DNA from: Candidatus Brocadia pituitae
GTDB lineage: Bacteria; Planctomycetota; Brocadiia; Brocadiales; Brocadiaceae
Length of the DNA stretch: 64,000 nucleotides
Assembly: GCA_017347445.1 (NCBI GenBank)
Contig: AP021856.1
Coordinates: 496,001-560,000 of the forward strand
Reading direction: 5' to 3'
In this document: positions 45,925 through 55,221 of the stretch, piece after piece
Numbering within the stretch: the stretch's first letter is position 1
Layout of the letters: each line of letters starts with the position of its first letter
Notes under the pieces: model-generated
Told to the model about the DNA's origin: nothing
What the model saw: the letters and a program-made list of their open reading frames with translations, nothing else
Databases searched by the model: none
Position numbers and translations under genes: made by a program

Positions 45925-46303
45925 GCGCCCTCTCAGGAAGAAAATACCGGAATTAAGTGAATCATTCAGATGTTTTGGGGAAAAAACGAGAACATTCGAC
46001 ATTGCTATTTTTGCGCACAAGGTAACAATCCGGCGAAAATATTTTAGTATCTGTTTGGCGGGGATTGAAATTCCTTAACATCGAGTTAGCACACACCTCC
46101 GGATGCGGAATGATCATAGGAGAAATAGACATCCCGGTGATAGACACGGTAGATTGATATTTTTCTGGCGAGCAATTTCCCAGAATTTGTTGGTTTTTTT
46201 TTGTGCTATTACAGGGTTTTAGTATAATGACTGTTCTGAATTTTATGTCTTGTAAATTACTTAACTGATAAGCAACAGAACAATAGAACGAGGAGACGAA
46301 TTG
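45925..46303. other. Intergenic region before gpmA
   Basis: About 380 bp holding a candidate gpmA promoter, TTGTGC (46201-46206) and a perfect TATAAT (46223-46228) with a 16-bp spacer, and an AGGAG ribosome site. Nothing else recognised. Confidence 0.45.
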
Positions 46304-47053
46304 ATGCATAAACTGGTATTGGTAAGACACGGGGAAAGCATTTGGAACAGGGATAATTTATTTACCGGATGGACCGATGTTGACCTTTCAGAAAAAGGTG
46401 TTGAAGAAGCCAGGCAGGCCGGGAGAACCCTCAAGGAGGAGGGATATACTTTTGATACTGCCTTTACCTCCGTGCTGAAACGGGCAATACGGACGCTGTG
46501 GATCATGCTGGACGAAATGGACCTTATGTGGATACCCGTAACGAGGGACTGGCGGCTTAATGAACGGCACTATGGCGCTCTGCAGGGCTTGAATAAAGCG
46601 GAGACAACAGAAAAGTACGGAGAACAACAAGTCAAGTTGTGGAGACGCAGCTATGATATTCGGCCCCCTGCCCTGGAACTGAACGATCCAAGGAGCCCTG
46701 CCCGTGATCCGCGTTACCAGAAACTGGCAAAGGAACATATCCCCTCCACGGAATGCCTGAAAGATACTGTTGAGCGGTTTCTGCCCTGCTGGCATGAAGT
46801 GATTGCACCCACGATTCGTTCGGGAAAGAGAGTGATTATTGCTGCCCATGGCAACAGCCTCCGGGCACTGGTAAAATATCTGGACAACGTTTCTGACAAA
46901 GACATTGTTGAACTCAATATCCCTACCGGCATCCCCCTGATTTATGAACTTGAGGACAATCTCACTCCCCGGCGTAATTACTATCTCGGAGACCCGGAAG
47001 TGGTTAAACGGGCGACTCAGACCGTTGCCAATCAGTTGAAAAAGAAGGGGTAA
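46304..47053 (+). CDS. gpmA: 2,3-bisphosphoglycerate-dependent phosphoglycerate mutase
   Basis: 249 residues. Histidine-phosphatase fold: [20 protein letters not shown] with the phosphohistidine, [25 protein letters not shown], and [16 protein letters not shown] with the second His. It interconverts 2- and 3-phosphoglycerate in glycolysis/gluconeogenesis. ATG 46304 is chosen over the adjacent TTG 46301 on spacing to AGGAG. Confidence 0.96.
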   Translation: MHKLVLVRHGESIWNRDNLFTGWTDVDLSEKGVEEARQAGRTLKEEGYTFDTAFTSVLKRAIRTLWIMLDEMDLMWIPVTRDWRLNERHYGALQGLNKAETTEKYGEQQVKLWRRSYDIRPPALELNDPRSPARDPRYQKLAKEHIPSTECLKDTVERFLPCWHEVIAPTIRSGKRVIIAAHGNSLRALVKYLDNVSDKDIVELNIPTGIPLIYELEDNLTPRRNYYLGDPEVVKRATQTVANQLKKKG

Positions 47054-47122
47054 GCGGGTCTTTTCGGCAAAGATAACAGCCAAAAAGAAAAGGAACCATT
47101 GTGAACGACAAAAGAAAATAGT

Positions 47123-47240
47123 CATCGCGAGGGACGCACACAACGAGCAATCTCTGTCGTGGGTTTGCTTCGCGGAGTTTACACTGAACACATTCGCTTT
47201 GCTCAGTGTGAACTCCGTGAATGTGCCCGTAATGACCAGT
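47123..47240. repeat. Dispersed palindromic repeat before parA-like gene
   Basis: GGAGTTTACACTGA and TCAGTGTGAACTCC form an imperfect hairpin at about 47175-47217. The text resembles the 33.2-33.35 kb repeat region (CACGGAGTTCACACTG, GTGCCCG-AATG). It was probably a structured intergenic repeat; the ORF seen across it is not a gene. Confidence 0.5.
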
Positions 47241-47320
47241 ATGTGTCAACTTATTTCATACGTTTACTATATTTTAAGAATGCACTGGAGAAAGAGATTT
47301 CTCTCAAGGAGCGTGCAGTT

Positions 47321-48328
47321 ATGGCAAAGGTCATTTCGTTTATTAACTACAAAGGTGGTGTCGGCAAGACGACCACCACTTACCACATCGGATGCGCCCT
47401 GGCCCGATTTCACCAGAAAAAGGTCTTACTCATCGATACCGACCCACAAACCAACCTGACGTTCTTGTGCACGATTCCAGAACGATGGAAAAAATTTAAA
47501 CGGGAGCAGGGCACCGTATCAAATTTGTTCCATGCATATCTGAATAATACCCTTGATACTTTTGATATGAATACCATCCTATGGAAATTCCCGGTAAGAA
47601 TCGGGGCACATGAGGTTATCTCCCTGTTGGAACTGATTCCATCTGACATCGAACTGCTGGGAATTGATCTTGATCTGGCCGCAAAAACTACCCGAAGGAA
47701 TGAAACGGGTTTTTTTCACGAGCAAATCAATCTGCTGAGAAGGTCATTGAATAAGATAAAATCTGAATTCGGTATCGATACTTCCCGTGATGCACGAGAC
47801 GCCCGTTTTTATGTGGAGCAACGTTACATCCTGAAAAAGGCGCTGGATAAAATAAAAGACAAGTACGATTATATTCTGATTGATTGTCCGCCGAATCTTT
47901 ACCTGGTTACACAAAATTCACTGGCGGCAAGCGACTATTATATCATAGCGACCATTCCCGACCACTTGTCTACGATTGGGATCAACATTCTTATCAGGAA
48001 AATCTCAGAGCTCAATAACGTCTTGCTTCAGAAATACCGGATTGCAAGGTTGGACGCAGCATGCGTTGCCTTGAAAGGTATTTTGTTTACCATGGTGCAT
48101 AAGGCAGGACCTCATATTGTAGGCATGAATAAGAAGATTATGCAGGATATTCGTGATGAATACGGCGACGTGTGTTTTGAGCACTATATTTCATGGGGCA
48201 TTGGCTACACCGAGGCCGCAGCGCAATCCACCCCTGTTTTCCTCATGAACGATGATAACGCCATGCGCGTTGCTGAGCAGTACAAAGAGGTAACAAAGGA
48301 ATTTTTGGAGAAAGTCGGCGGTGATTAA
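47321..48328 (+). CDS. ParA-family ATPase
   Basis: 335 residues from ATG 47321 with AAGGAG upstream; the frame extends back across a repeat but the true start is clear. Deviant Walker A motif NYKGGVGKTTTTYHIG at the N-terminus, Walker A' LLIDTDPQTNLT and Walker B YDYILIDCPPNLYLVT. About 70 residues are inserted between the A' and B motifs compared with Soj, with many charged residues. ParA ATPases position DNA or large complexes. The next gene overlaps its end, so the two form a cassette. Confidence 0.88.
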   Translation: MAKVISFINYKGGVGKTTTTYHIGCALARFHQKKVLLIDTDPQTNLTFLCTIPERWKKFKREQGTVSNLFHAYLNNTLDTFDMNTILWKFPVRIGAHEVISLLELIPSDIELLGIDLDLAAKTTRRNETGFFHEQINLLRRSLNKIKSEFGIDTSRDARDARFYVEQRYILKKALDKIKDKYDYILIDCPPNLYLVTQNSLAASDYYIIATIPDHLSTIGINILIRKISELNNVLLQKYRIARLDAACVALKGILFTMVHKAGPHIVGMNKKIMQDIRDEYGDVCFEHYISWGIGYTEAAAQSTPVFLMNDDNAMRVAEQYKEVTKEFLEKVGGD

Positions 48329-48329
48329 C

Positions 48330-48848
48330 ATGGCAAAAAGGGCAAAAAAACTCGATCTGATTGATGCGTTAACAAAAACAAAGGAATGCCTTTTATCACT
48401 TCCGGGCGAGGCCGAACGGCAAAGGATGGCACACCTGATTCCAGAGATAATAAAAGAACTTGAGGTATTACGGGAAGGCATTGGCCGTTTCCCCGACGCA
48501 TCCGAGATTCACCACATAGCTGGTGCTATTCATACCCTGGTGTCATTTTTTGACACCCTGAAAGACAAGCCACTCCTCGCGGAAATACTCCTTCCGAAAA
48601 AGACTAAATCCGGAAAAACCAAACGTGTTGACGTTGACATTAATGCCTTACAAATTCAGCTAGAAGGGTTACCCACCGAGAAGATCCTTGGGGAACTCAC
48701 AAAACACAAAAAGGATGTCCTTGTAGAATTATCAACAAAACTGAATATAACGGCAAATAAAAAACTGACAAAAGACGCCCTGGCGGACAGGATCTTTAAG
48801 CTGGGCTTTGCAAATAAGAGGGGATATAATCTCTTAGGCAGTCAATAG
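48330..48848 (+). CDS. ParA partner protein with SAP/Rho-N-like end
   Basis: 172 residues from ATG 48330; a GTG at 48321 overlaps the parA-like stop and is an alternative. The N-terminal half is helical; the middle is Lys-rich (PKKTKSGKTKRVDVDI); the last 50 residues (KKDVLVELSTKLNITANKKL, TKDALADRIF) resemble SAP or Rho-N type nucleic-acid-binding motifs. It is not a ParB by sequence. The tight coupling to the ATPase suggests a DNA-binding adaptor for partitioning or positioning. Function is inferred only. Confidence 0.6.
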   Translation: MAKRAKKLDLIDALTKTKECLLSLPGEAERQRMAHLIPEIIKELEVLREGIGRFPDASEIHHIAGAIHTLVSFFDTLKDKPLLAEILLPKKTKSGKTKRVDVDINALQIQLEGLPTEKILGELTKHKKDVLVELSTKLNITANKKLTKDALADRIFKLGFANKRGYNLLGSQ

Positions 48849-48887
48849 ATTCTATACGCATCTCTTCCGTATAAAATCTTAAAAATG

Positions 48888-48925
48888 AGGGTTATGTATT
48901 CAACACTTTTAAAAAACATAACCCT
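48888..48925 (+). terminator. Hairpin after ParA cassette
   Basis: AGGGTTATGT and ACATAACCCT with an 18-base AT-rich loop, 40 bp after the stop; TTTAGTTCTC follows. A modest intrinsic terminator. Confidence 0.5.
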
Positions 48926-48960
48926 TTAGTTCTCAGAAAAAATAACCATCCATAAAGAGT

Positions 48961-49300
48961 TTAAAATACCTCTCTCTTTACGGTGATTTTCCTATTTGAA
49001 TCAAGGGAACTTACAAGAGGCCAGGTGGGATGACTGCGAGTGTCGGCAACCACAATCAAATGGGTTTCTTGTGGAATCGTGAGTTCTTGAAGGATTTCAA
49101 CCGCTAACTGAGTTTGGTTTTTGAAGTCCCTTTTTATTCTTTAAGAGAATTTCTTGGTTATATAGGGTTTTACGGCTACAATATACTGGGCACCATCATC
49201 ACAGATAAGCAGGGCAAAGACAAAACAATAATCAATGGTGTATCTTGGGCAGTTTTAAATTTCTGTAAGTTACAGGGCTTTTTACCTCGTTTCCTTTATG
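48961..49300 (-). pseudogene. Decayed DDE transposase fragment
   Basis: On the minus strand, 48961-49140 is open and reads QLAVEILQELTIPQETHLIV then VADTRSHPTW and DSNRKITVKREVF. Further upstream another frame gives FALLICDDGAQYIVAVKPYI. Together these recall the core of DDE transposases (…H..vvaD.., then a lysine-rich strand), broken by stops and shifts. It fills most of the 540-bp gap before the cytochrome gene; the family is uncertain. Confidence 0.4.
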
Positions 49301-49388
49301 CATTGCCAGTTAGCTGGCTTTTCTGTCAATTTTTATGTAACTTATGTGTAATTAAATACCCGTTAACATGAGATAATCATTACTGCTT

Positions 49389-52226
49389 ATGCCAATCCAA
49401 AAAAATCCACAGTCCATAAAAAAGGAAGAAGAAAAATCATACCTGTTAATCTTTGTTGTGGTTAGTTTTATCCTTGCAGGAGTCACTGCATGGGTGATCG
49501 TAAACGAAACCATCGGCAGACGACCCTGGAAGGAATACCAGAGACAGTTCTATCATTTAGAGTATGAGAAAATCAAGCAAGACTACGAAAAGGAACGGGC
49601 AACGTTTGAAAGCCAGGACATACAGCAGAAATTCGGAGAGACAAGGAACAATCTGGAACGTGCACGGGAAGCTTTTAGTAAACCATCCATACAAGATGAA
49701 TACAGGAAACTATCAGAAGAACAGAAGGCATTGAATGGCGAGCTAGAGGTATTGAAATTTCAGGCAATCGTTGCCAGAAATGAAGGTATGGAGAAGGAAT
49801 ATCTCTATGGAAAGACACAGAGCGGGCACGTCAGGCACGAGATTGAGGAGTTGGAGAAAAGGGGTAAGGAATTTACCGGAAAGATAAAAGATATGGAGGA
49901 TAGAATTGCATCCATTAAGGCAAGATTGAGGGCGCTCAGGCACGATGTTGATACCTACACGGAAGATCTGGATGCCTATACCACTGGTTTGGAAAGATAT
50001 AAGGCACAGTTAAAAACCTTCAAGAAAACCAGCCCCAGCCTGCAGGTTTACCAGACCTATATGGAAGATATAAACATAGTCGACCGGTGCATGTCGTGTC
50101 ATGTGGGCATCAATAGGACGGAAAGCGTGTCGACTGAACAGCCGTATGCAAGCCATCCGAACCAGAAATTGTATCTGGGCAATCATCCGCCGGAAAAATT
50201 CGGCTGCGTGTTGTGTCATGAAGGACAAGCGAGCGCTACGTCAGGCGTGAAGAAGGCGCACGGCGAGGTCGAATACTGGCTTACACCGATATACCGTGGT
50301 ACATCGGCGCAGTCGTCATGCATACGATGTCATGGCGAAGGTAAGGAGGTAGAGGGAGGCGAATTCCTCTGGAAGGGGCGGCGGCTCTTCGAGGAGCTTG
50401 GTTGCTACGGATGTCATGATACGGAGGGTTTTGGTGAGGATAAGCACCGGATGATTGGACCGGGTCTGAGGCATATAAAGAACAAGGTGGGGGCAGGATG
50501 GATTACGGCATGGATAAAAGACCCGAAGGGTTTCAGGCCCACAACCCCGATGCCTGATTTCAGGCTTACAGAAGAGGAGGCTCAGGCAATAGCGGCCTAC
50601 CTGTGGCAGCATGCCGATGAAATAGAGACTACCGGTGAGATGCCGGCCCTTGATGAGGAACAATTAGCACAGGGCGATTTCCTCTTTGAGCAGGTCGGGT
50701 GTCTGGCATGTCATAGTTACCAGGAAGACGCAGAACGGGGATTTGCCCCCAACCTCGCACGGATCGGGCAAAAGGTAAATTACGGGTATCTGGTAGCGTG
50801 GATCATGAACCCGAAGAGTAAGGAACCCCTCACGCGCATGCCTGGCTTTAGGCTGAGTCAGGAGAAGGCAAGCCTTATTGCCGGGTATCTGATGAACAAA
50901 ACCGGCAAAAGCGATGCGAAGGCGGGATTAACCGATGCTGCATGGTTAGAGGATAAGGAGAAATCTCGTGTTGGTGAGGCGTTAATCAAGCGATACGGTT
51001 GCTTTGGCTGTCACGAGATAAAAGGCATGGAAGGGTTTGGCAAGATAGGGACGGAGCTATCAGCCATCGGCTCAAAGCAGGTAAATTTGTTCGATTTTGG
51101 ATTATTAGAAAAGAAGCTGTTGGGCGAGGCGGGGCTCAGGCACTTTACTGAAAATGTGGGGAAGGCAAGGCAGTCGTGGCTACGGGCAAAGTTGCATGAC
51201 CCCAGGCAGTTTGACGAAGGCAAATACAAAAAACCCGAAGATCGCCTGAAGATGCCAGATTTTAGGTTAAAAGACGAGGAGATAGAGTCGTTAGTTGTGA
51301 TGTTGACCGGGCTGCGGGAAGAAAAGTTACCGGAGAAATACATCGCCAGGCTGACAGAAAGAGAGCGGTCGATCGTAGAAGGAAAGAGATTGATAGGGAA
51401 GTATCATTGCATCGGCTGTCATCAGTTTGACCTGGACAGATTGCTTCTTAGGGGAGATATTGCAGTAGCAGGGATGGTAAAGCTGGAGGAAGATGCGGGT
51501 ATCTATTTTCAACTCTGGGAGGATAACGAAAAATTCGGGCATAAGGCGGGTGAGACGGTACTCATAGAAAACCAGCAAATACTGGATAGGAAAAAGGCAG
51601 TTGGTGGCGATATTGCCCCCGAAATCATAGAGTACCATGTAGAAAACGAGGGGTTGGTGCCGGAAGAGGCAAGGGTATTTGTACCCCCGTTATTACATGG
51701 AGAAGGCAAGAAGGTGCAGCCCGAATGGTTGTTCGGATTTCTAAAAGAACCCTTCGATCTCAGGCCATGGCTCGACATAAAGATGCCCACATTCGACCTG
51801 CCGGTTGAAGAGGCCACCGGCCTTGCCAGATTCTTTGCCGAAAGAGAAAATGAAGCGTATCCCTTTGAATATATATTTGAGACGAAAAAAGAATATTTGA
51901 CGGCAAAAGAGGCTATGTCACCGGGATATCTCTTGGCAGCAAAGAAGCTCTTTGAATCAAAAGACATCAATTGTATCTTATGTCATGTAAAGGGCGAAAA
52001 GATGCCTGAAGGTGATAAAACCGGCTGGGCGCCAGACCTCATGCTCGCCAAAAGGAGACTCAAACCGGTCTGGATAAAGCGTTGGCTCCTTGACCCGCAA
52101 TCCATCCAGCCAGGCACCAAGATGCCAAAATTTTTCCGGGAGGGTGAATTTCAGGACTACATCCCCGGCACACCCGAAGAACAGGCAGAGGCAATGAAGG
52201 ATTATTTAATGAATCTGTGGGAATAA
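49389..52226 (+). CDS. Membrane-anchored eight-heme cytochrome c with coiled coil
   Basis: 945 residues. One membrane helix (about 18-38) is followed by a long periplasmic coiled coil (about 50-215), then eight CxxCH motifs at about 234, 273, 311, 339, 438, 538, 674 and 862. Each of the last five hemes is followed at some distance by a Met-ligand motif (MPDF, MPGF, MPDF, MPTF, MPKF), so the protein looks like five class-I-type cytochrome c domains in series after a three-heme module. It probably serves as a stalk and electron conduit on the outer face of the membrane. No characterised homologue is recalled with certainty. ubiD follows. Confidence 0.85.
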   Translation: MPIQKNPQSIKKEEEKSYLLIFVVVSFILAGVTAWVIVNETIGRRPWKEYQRQFYHLEYEKIKQDYEKERATFESQDIQQKFGETRNNLERAREAFSKPSIQDEYRKLSEEQKALNGELEVLKFQAIVARNEGMEKEYLYGKTQSGHVRHEIEELEKRGKEFTGKIKDMEDRIASIKARLRALRHDVDTYTEDLDAYTTGLERYKAQLKTFKKTSPSLQVYQTYMEDINIVDRCMSCHVGINRTESVSTEQPYASHPNQKLYLGNHPPEKFGCVLCHEGQASATSGVKKAHGEVEYWLTPIYRGTSAQSSCIRCHGEGKEVEGGEFLWKGRRLFEELGCYGCHDTEGFGEDKHRMIGPGLRHIKNKVGAGWITAWIKDPKGFRPTTPMPDFRLTEEEAQAIAAYLWQHADEIETTGEMPALDEEQLAQGDFLFEQVGCLACHSYQEDAERGFAPNLARIGQKVNYGYLVAWIMNPKSKEPLTRMPGFRLSQEKASLIAGYLMNKTGKSDAKAGLTDAAWLEDKEKSRVGEALIKRYGCFGCHEIKGMEGFGKIGTELSAIGSKQVNLFDFGLLEKKLLGEAGLRHFTENVGKARQSWLRAKLHDPRQFDEGKYKKPEDRLKMPDFRLKDEEIESLVVMLTGLREEKLPEKYIARLTERERSIVEGKRLIGKYHCIGCHQFDLDRLLLRGDIAVAGMVKLEEDAGIYFQLWEDNEKFGHKAGETVLIENQQILDRKKAVGGDIAPEIIEYHVENEGLVPEEARVFVPPLLHGEGKKVQPEWLFGFLKEPFDLRPWLDIKMPTFDLPVEEATGLARFFAERENEAYPFEYIFETKKEYLTAKEAMSPGYLLAAKKLFESKDINCILCHVKGEKMPEGDKTGWAPDLMLAKRRLKPVWIKRWLLDPQSIQPGTKMPKFFREGEFQDYIPGTPEEQAEAMKDYLMNLWE

Positions 52227-52330
52227 CAGCACTTACAAATAATACCGCTTTCGGAAACAGGCTTTATTGGGATTGGGTTGAACGAAAAATGAAGCAGAAA
52301 GCTTTTCGGTTGTTTCCTTTACCACTTTCT

Positions 52331-52336
52331 TATAAT
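52331..52336 (+). promoter_or_regulatory. Candidate -10 box before ubiD
   Basis: A perfect TATAAT ends 14 bp before the ATG at 52351, with TTGTTT 15 bp upstream as a poor -35. If used, the transcript would be nearly leaderless. Confidence 0.3.
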
Positions 52337-52350
52337 ATTTTGTGTACCAT

Positions 52351-54123
52351 ATGCGCATCTATTCATTGCAAGATTTTATCAGGTATTTAGAAAAAACCGG
52401 CAACCTGGTACGGGTTAAAACCGAGGTGGATGCAAGATTGGAAGTAGTGGAGATTTCCATTCGGGCGCTCCGTGAAGGTATGCCTGCCCTCCTCTTTGAA
52501 AACGTTCGTGGTTCCCGATTCCCTTTGGCCATGAACGTCCTTGCCAGTGAAAAACGGATAGAACTGGCGCTGGGAAAACATCCCGGCCAGCTTGGCAATG
52601 AGTTGATTACGTTTATGGAGGAAGCCTTACCCCCAAAACCGAAGGTGTTCCTGAAACATCCGGGTATTTCCAAACGGCTGTTTTGCACCCTTCCGAAAAC
52701 AATATCCAGGCCCCCATCTCAACAAGTGGTGAGCAATCCGGATTTACATGAGTTTCCTATTACAACGAGCTGGCCGGAGGATGGCGGACGTTTTATTACC
52801 CTGCCTCAGGTTTTTACTTACGATCCTCAAACAGGGAAACGAAATGTTGGGATGTACCGCATGCAGGTTTTTGACGAACGAACGACCGGGATGCACTGGC
52901 AGATTCAAAAGGGAGGCGGATTTCACTATTATCGCGCAAAAAAGATGGGGCGGGAGTTTCAAATTGCCGTGGCACTGGGAACCGATCCGGCGCTCTTGCT
53001 GGCAACCGTTGCCGCATTACCAGAAGGAATTGATGAAGTTATGTTCAGTGGCTTCCTCCGCGGCAAAAGGACAAGGATGGCCAGGGGCAAAACTATTTCC
53101 CGGCTTGTGCCTGCCGATGCTGAATTTGTTCTCGAAGGAACCGTTCATTTGACGGAATTACGTATGGAAGGGCCTTTTGGCGATCATTTTGGACATTATT
53201 CTAACGCCGCAGAGTTTCCTGTCTTCCATATCAACACCATTACTCACCGTAGAAACCCTGTTTACCCGGCAACGGTTGTAGGGCGCCCGCCCATGGAGGA
53301 TAAATTTTTGGGAAATGCAACCCAGCAAGTGCTGGGGCCGCTGATTCGCCTTATTCATCCGGAAATCCGCGATCTCTGGGCTTATTACGAAGCCGGGTTC
53401 CATAATCTGCTCGTGGTGTCCGTCGAAGAACGATACCGTAAAGAGGCAATGAAAACAGCCCTTTCAGTAATGGGAGAAGGGCAACTTTCTCTTACCAAAT
53501 GCATTATTACCGTTTCTGAGGATGTCAATCCCCGTGACTTTCATGCAGTTCTCAGGGCGATCCGTGAAAATTTTGATCCTGCCTATGATTTTATTATGAT
53601 TCCAAAGGTACCGCTGGATACCCTCGATTTTACCAGTTATAAGATGAATTTAGGAAGCAAAATGATCATTGACGCCACGAAAGACGAATCCGGGAATGGC
53701 CTCCAGGAAGACTCGTTCAAATTCCGGGATCTCGAACGTTTATTGAAAATCGTTGACGCGAGAATAACGAACTGGAATATCATTGACGAAACGCTGTTAG
53801 TGGTCACGGTATCTGATAACGGGAAGGACATAGTTACGAAGTTGGCAAAATCTCCGGAAATTATCGGACCAAAGATCATTGCGGCAGTAAGTCCCGATGT
53901 TAATATCCATGACCTGGAGCAAACGATTTGGGGGATATTCACCCGGTTCGATGCTGAGCGGGACATCGTGTTTGCTCAGGAAAAATTAGTGGGTATCAGT
54001 CCCGTATTCAGAGGAAAAATGGGCATTGATGCCACGTGGAAGGCGGGTTATCCTTTACCACTTGTTATGACGGATGAAATAGTTGACAGGGTAAACAAGC
54101 GATGGGATACCTACTGGAAATAG
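52351..54123 (+). CDS. ubiD: UbiD-family decarboxylase
   Basis: 590 residues from ATG 52351 (a GTG at 52342 is possible). Family blocks: ALLFENVRGSRFPLAMNVLAS, MYRMQVFDERTTGMHWQIQK with the prenyl-FMN site region, the E-x-x-x-D-type VEERYRKEA part and the C-terminal ATWKAGYP. UbiD enzymes decarboxylate aromatic or alpha,beta-unsaturated acids using prenylated FMN made by UbiX. The length and sequence fit the group used in ubiquinone or futalosine-type menaquinone synthesis, and anammox bacteria use menaquinone. ubiX is not in the window. Confidence 0.92.
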   Translation: MRIYSLQDFIRYLEKTGNLVRVKTEVDARLEVVEISIRALREGMPALLFENVRGSRFPLAMNVLASEKRIELALGKHPGQLGNELITFMEEALPPKPKVFLKHPGISKRLFCTLPKTISRPPSQQVVSNPDLHEFPITTSWPEDGGRFITLPQVFTYDPQTGKRNVGMYRMQVFDERTTGMHWQIQKGGGFHYYRAKKMGREFQIAVALGTDPALLLATVAALPEGIDEVMFSGFLRGKRTRMARGKTISRLVPADAEFVLEGTVHLTELRMEGPFGDHFGHYSNAAEFPVFHINTITHRRNPVYPATVVGRPPMEDKFLGNATQQVLGPLIRLIHPEIRDLWAYYEAGFHNLLVVSVEERYRKEAMKTALSVMGEGQLSLTKCIITVSEDVNPRDFHAVLRAIRENFDPAYDFIMIPKVPLDTLDFTSYKMNLGSKMIIDATKDESGNGLQEDSFKFRDLERLLKIVDARITNWNIIDETLLVVTVSDNGKDIVTKLAKSPEIIGPKIIAAVSPDVNIHDLEQTIWGIFTRFDAERDIVFAQEKLVGISPVFRGKMGIDATWKAGYPLPLVMTDEIVDRVNKRWDTYWK

Positions 54124-54136
54124 TTAAAGTGCGAGT

Positions 54137-54358
54137 TTATATATTAAAATGCGTACCGTCACAAAAGGGCGGATTATGGGTGCGTTGACAGTTGCAGATT
54201 GCCACTTGTTTCTTTTCGGCCATTTTGAATACCTGCGGTTCAAATTCAGTTCCCTGATGTGAACCATCACAGAATGGCTGTTTTTTCGTCTCTCCACACG
54301 TACACCAATAATATGTGCCTGGTTCCAGGGCAACAACAATAGGCATCTTTTTTTTCAT
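54137..54358 (-). CDS. Double CDGSH iron-sulphur protein
   Basis: 73 residues with two CDGSH-type motifs: CTCGETKKQPFCDGSH and CNCQRTHNPPFCDGTH. Each supplies three Cys and one His for a [2Fe-2S] cluster of the mitoNEET type, so one chain carries both clusters of a tandem. These proteins transfer clusters or electrons. A ribosome site (AAAAGGAC) precedes the ATG. It lies convergent to ubiD, with a 13-bp gap. Confidence 0.92.
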   Translation of the reverse strand: MKKKMPIVVALEPGTYYWCTCGETKKQPFCDGSHQGTEFEPQVFKMAEKKQVAICNCQRTHNPPFCDGTHFNI

Positions 54359-55221
54359 GTCTTGTCCTTTTTGATATTTTTTTACTCACGAAGCCTTTAA
54401 AATATCTATTTATTGTAGCAAAAAAAGATGTTTCGTCTAGTGTCTTTATAAATAAATTTACCATAATTTATTTTAAATAAGCAGACAATCAAACCTCAAA
54501 TTCAGCTACAATAAGGGTATGATCTGATGGTTTTTCCAAAAACCTCGGGGCGATATCAATCCATGCCTTTGTTGATTTCTCTGCCAAAGGCTGAGTCGCC
54601 CAGATGTGATCAACCCGCCAGCCCCTCTTCCGGGCTATTGCGTTCTTTACCCGGTAATCCCAGAAAGTGTACTGCCCGGAACCATGTTGGTGCATCCGGA
54701 AAACGTCAACAAATCCCCATTCTTTCAATTTTAAAAGAGCTGCGTGCTCGTCTGGATGGTAGCCTATGCTTCCGAGTAAATGCTCCGGATCATAAACATC
54801 TAAGGGTTCTGGCGCAACATTAAAATCTCCTAACCACAGCAATGCCTGGTCCGTGCGATAGTTTTTGTCGAAATACTCATACAGTCTTTGAAACCAATCC
54901 AATTTATAGCGAAACTGCCGCAACAGCGGATGAACCCCCTGGGGGATATAGGTATTGACAATCGAAATTTTGTGCACCGTAGCTGCAATAATGCGTGTTC
55001 CTTCAGATTCGTATTCATCAAAACCTGTCCGAATATTTTTTAAGGGAATTTTGCTGAGAATGGCCACCCCGTTGTATGACTTTTCGCCACGGAAGACCGC
55101 ATAATACTTCATGTCTTCAAAAACGGCCTTCGGGAATTCGGGATCCGTTACTTTTGTTTCCTGAAGACACAGGACATCCGGCGATTCTTTTCGTATCCAG
55201 TCAGTTACAATCGATAATCTA

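Noticed and set aside
46388-47191. 267-codon minus-strand frame opposite gpmA
   Set aside because: Long only because it mirrors a conserved gene; composition is not protein-like.
49114-49371. 85-codon plus-strand frame rich in aromatic residues
   Set aside because: It is the antisense of the decayed transposase and has no family likeness.
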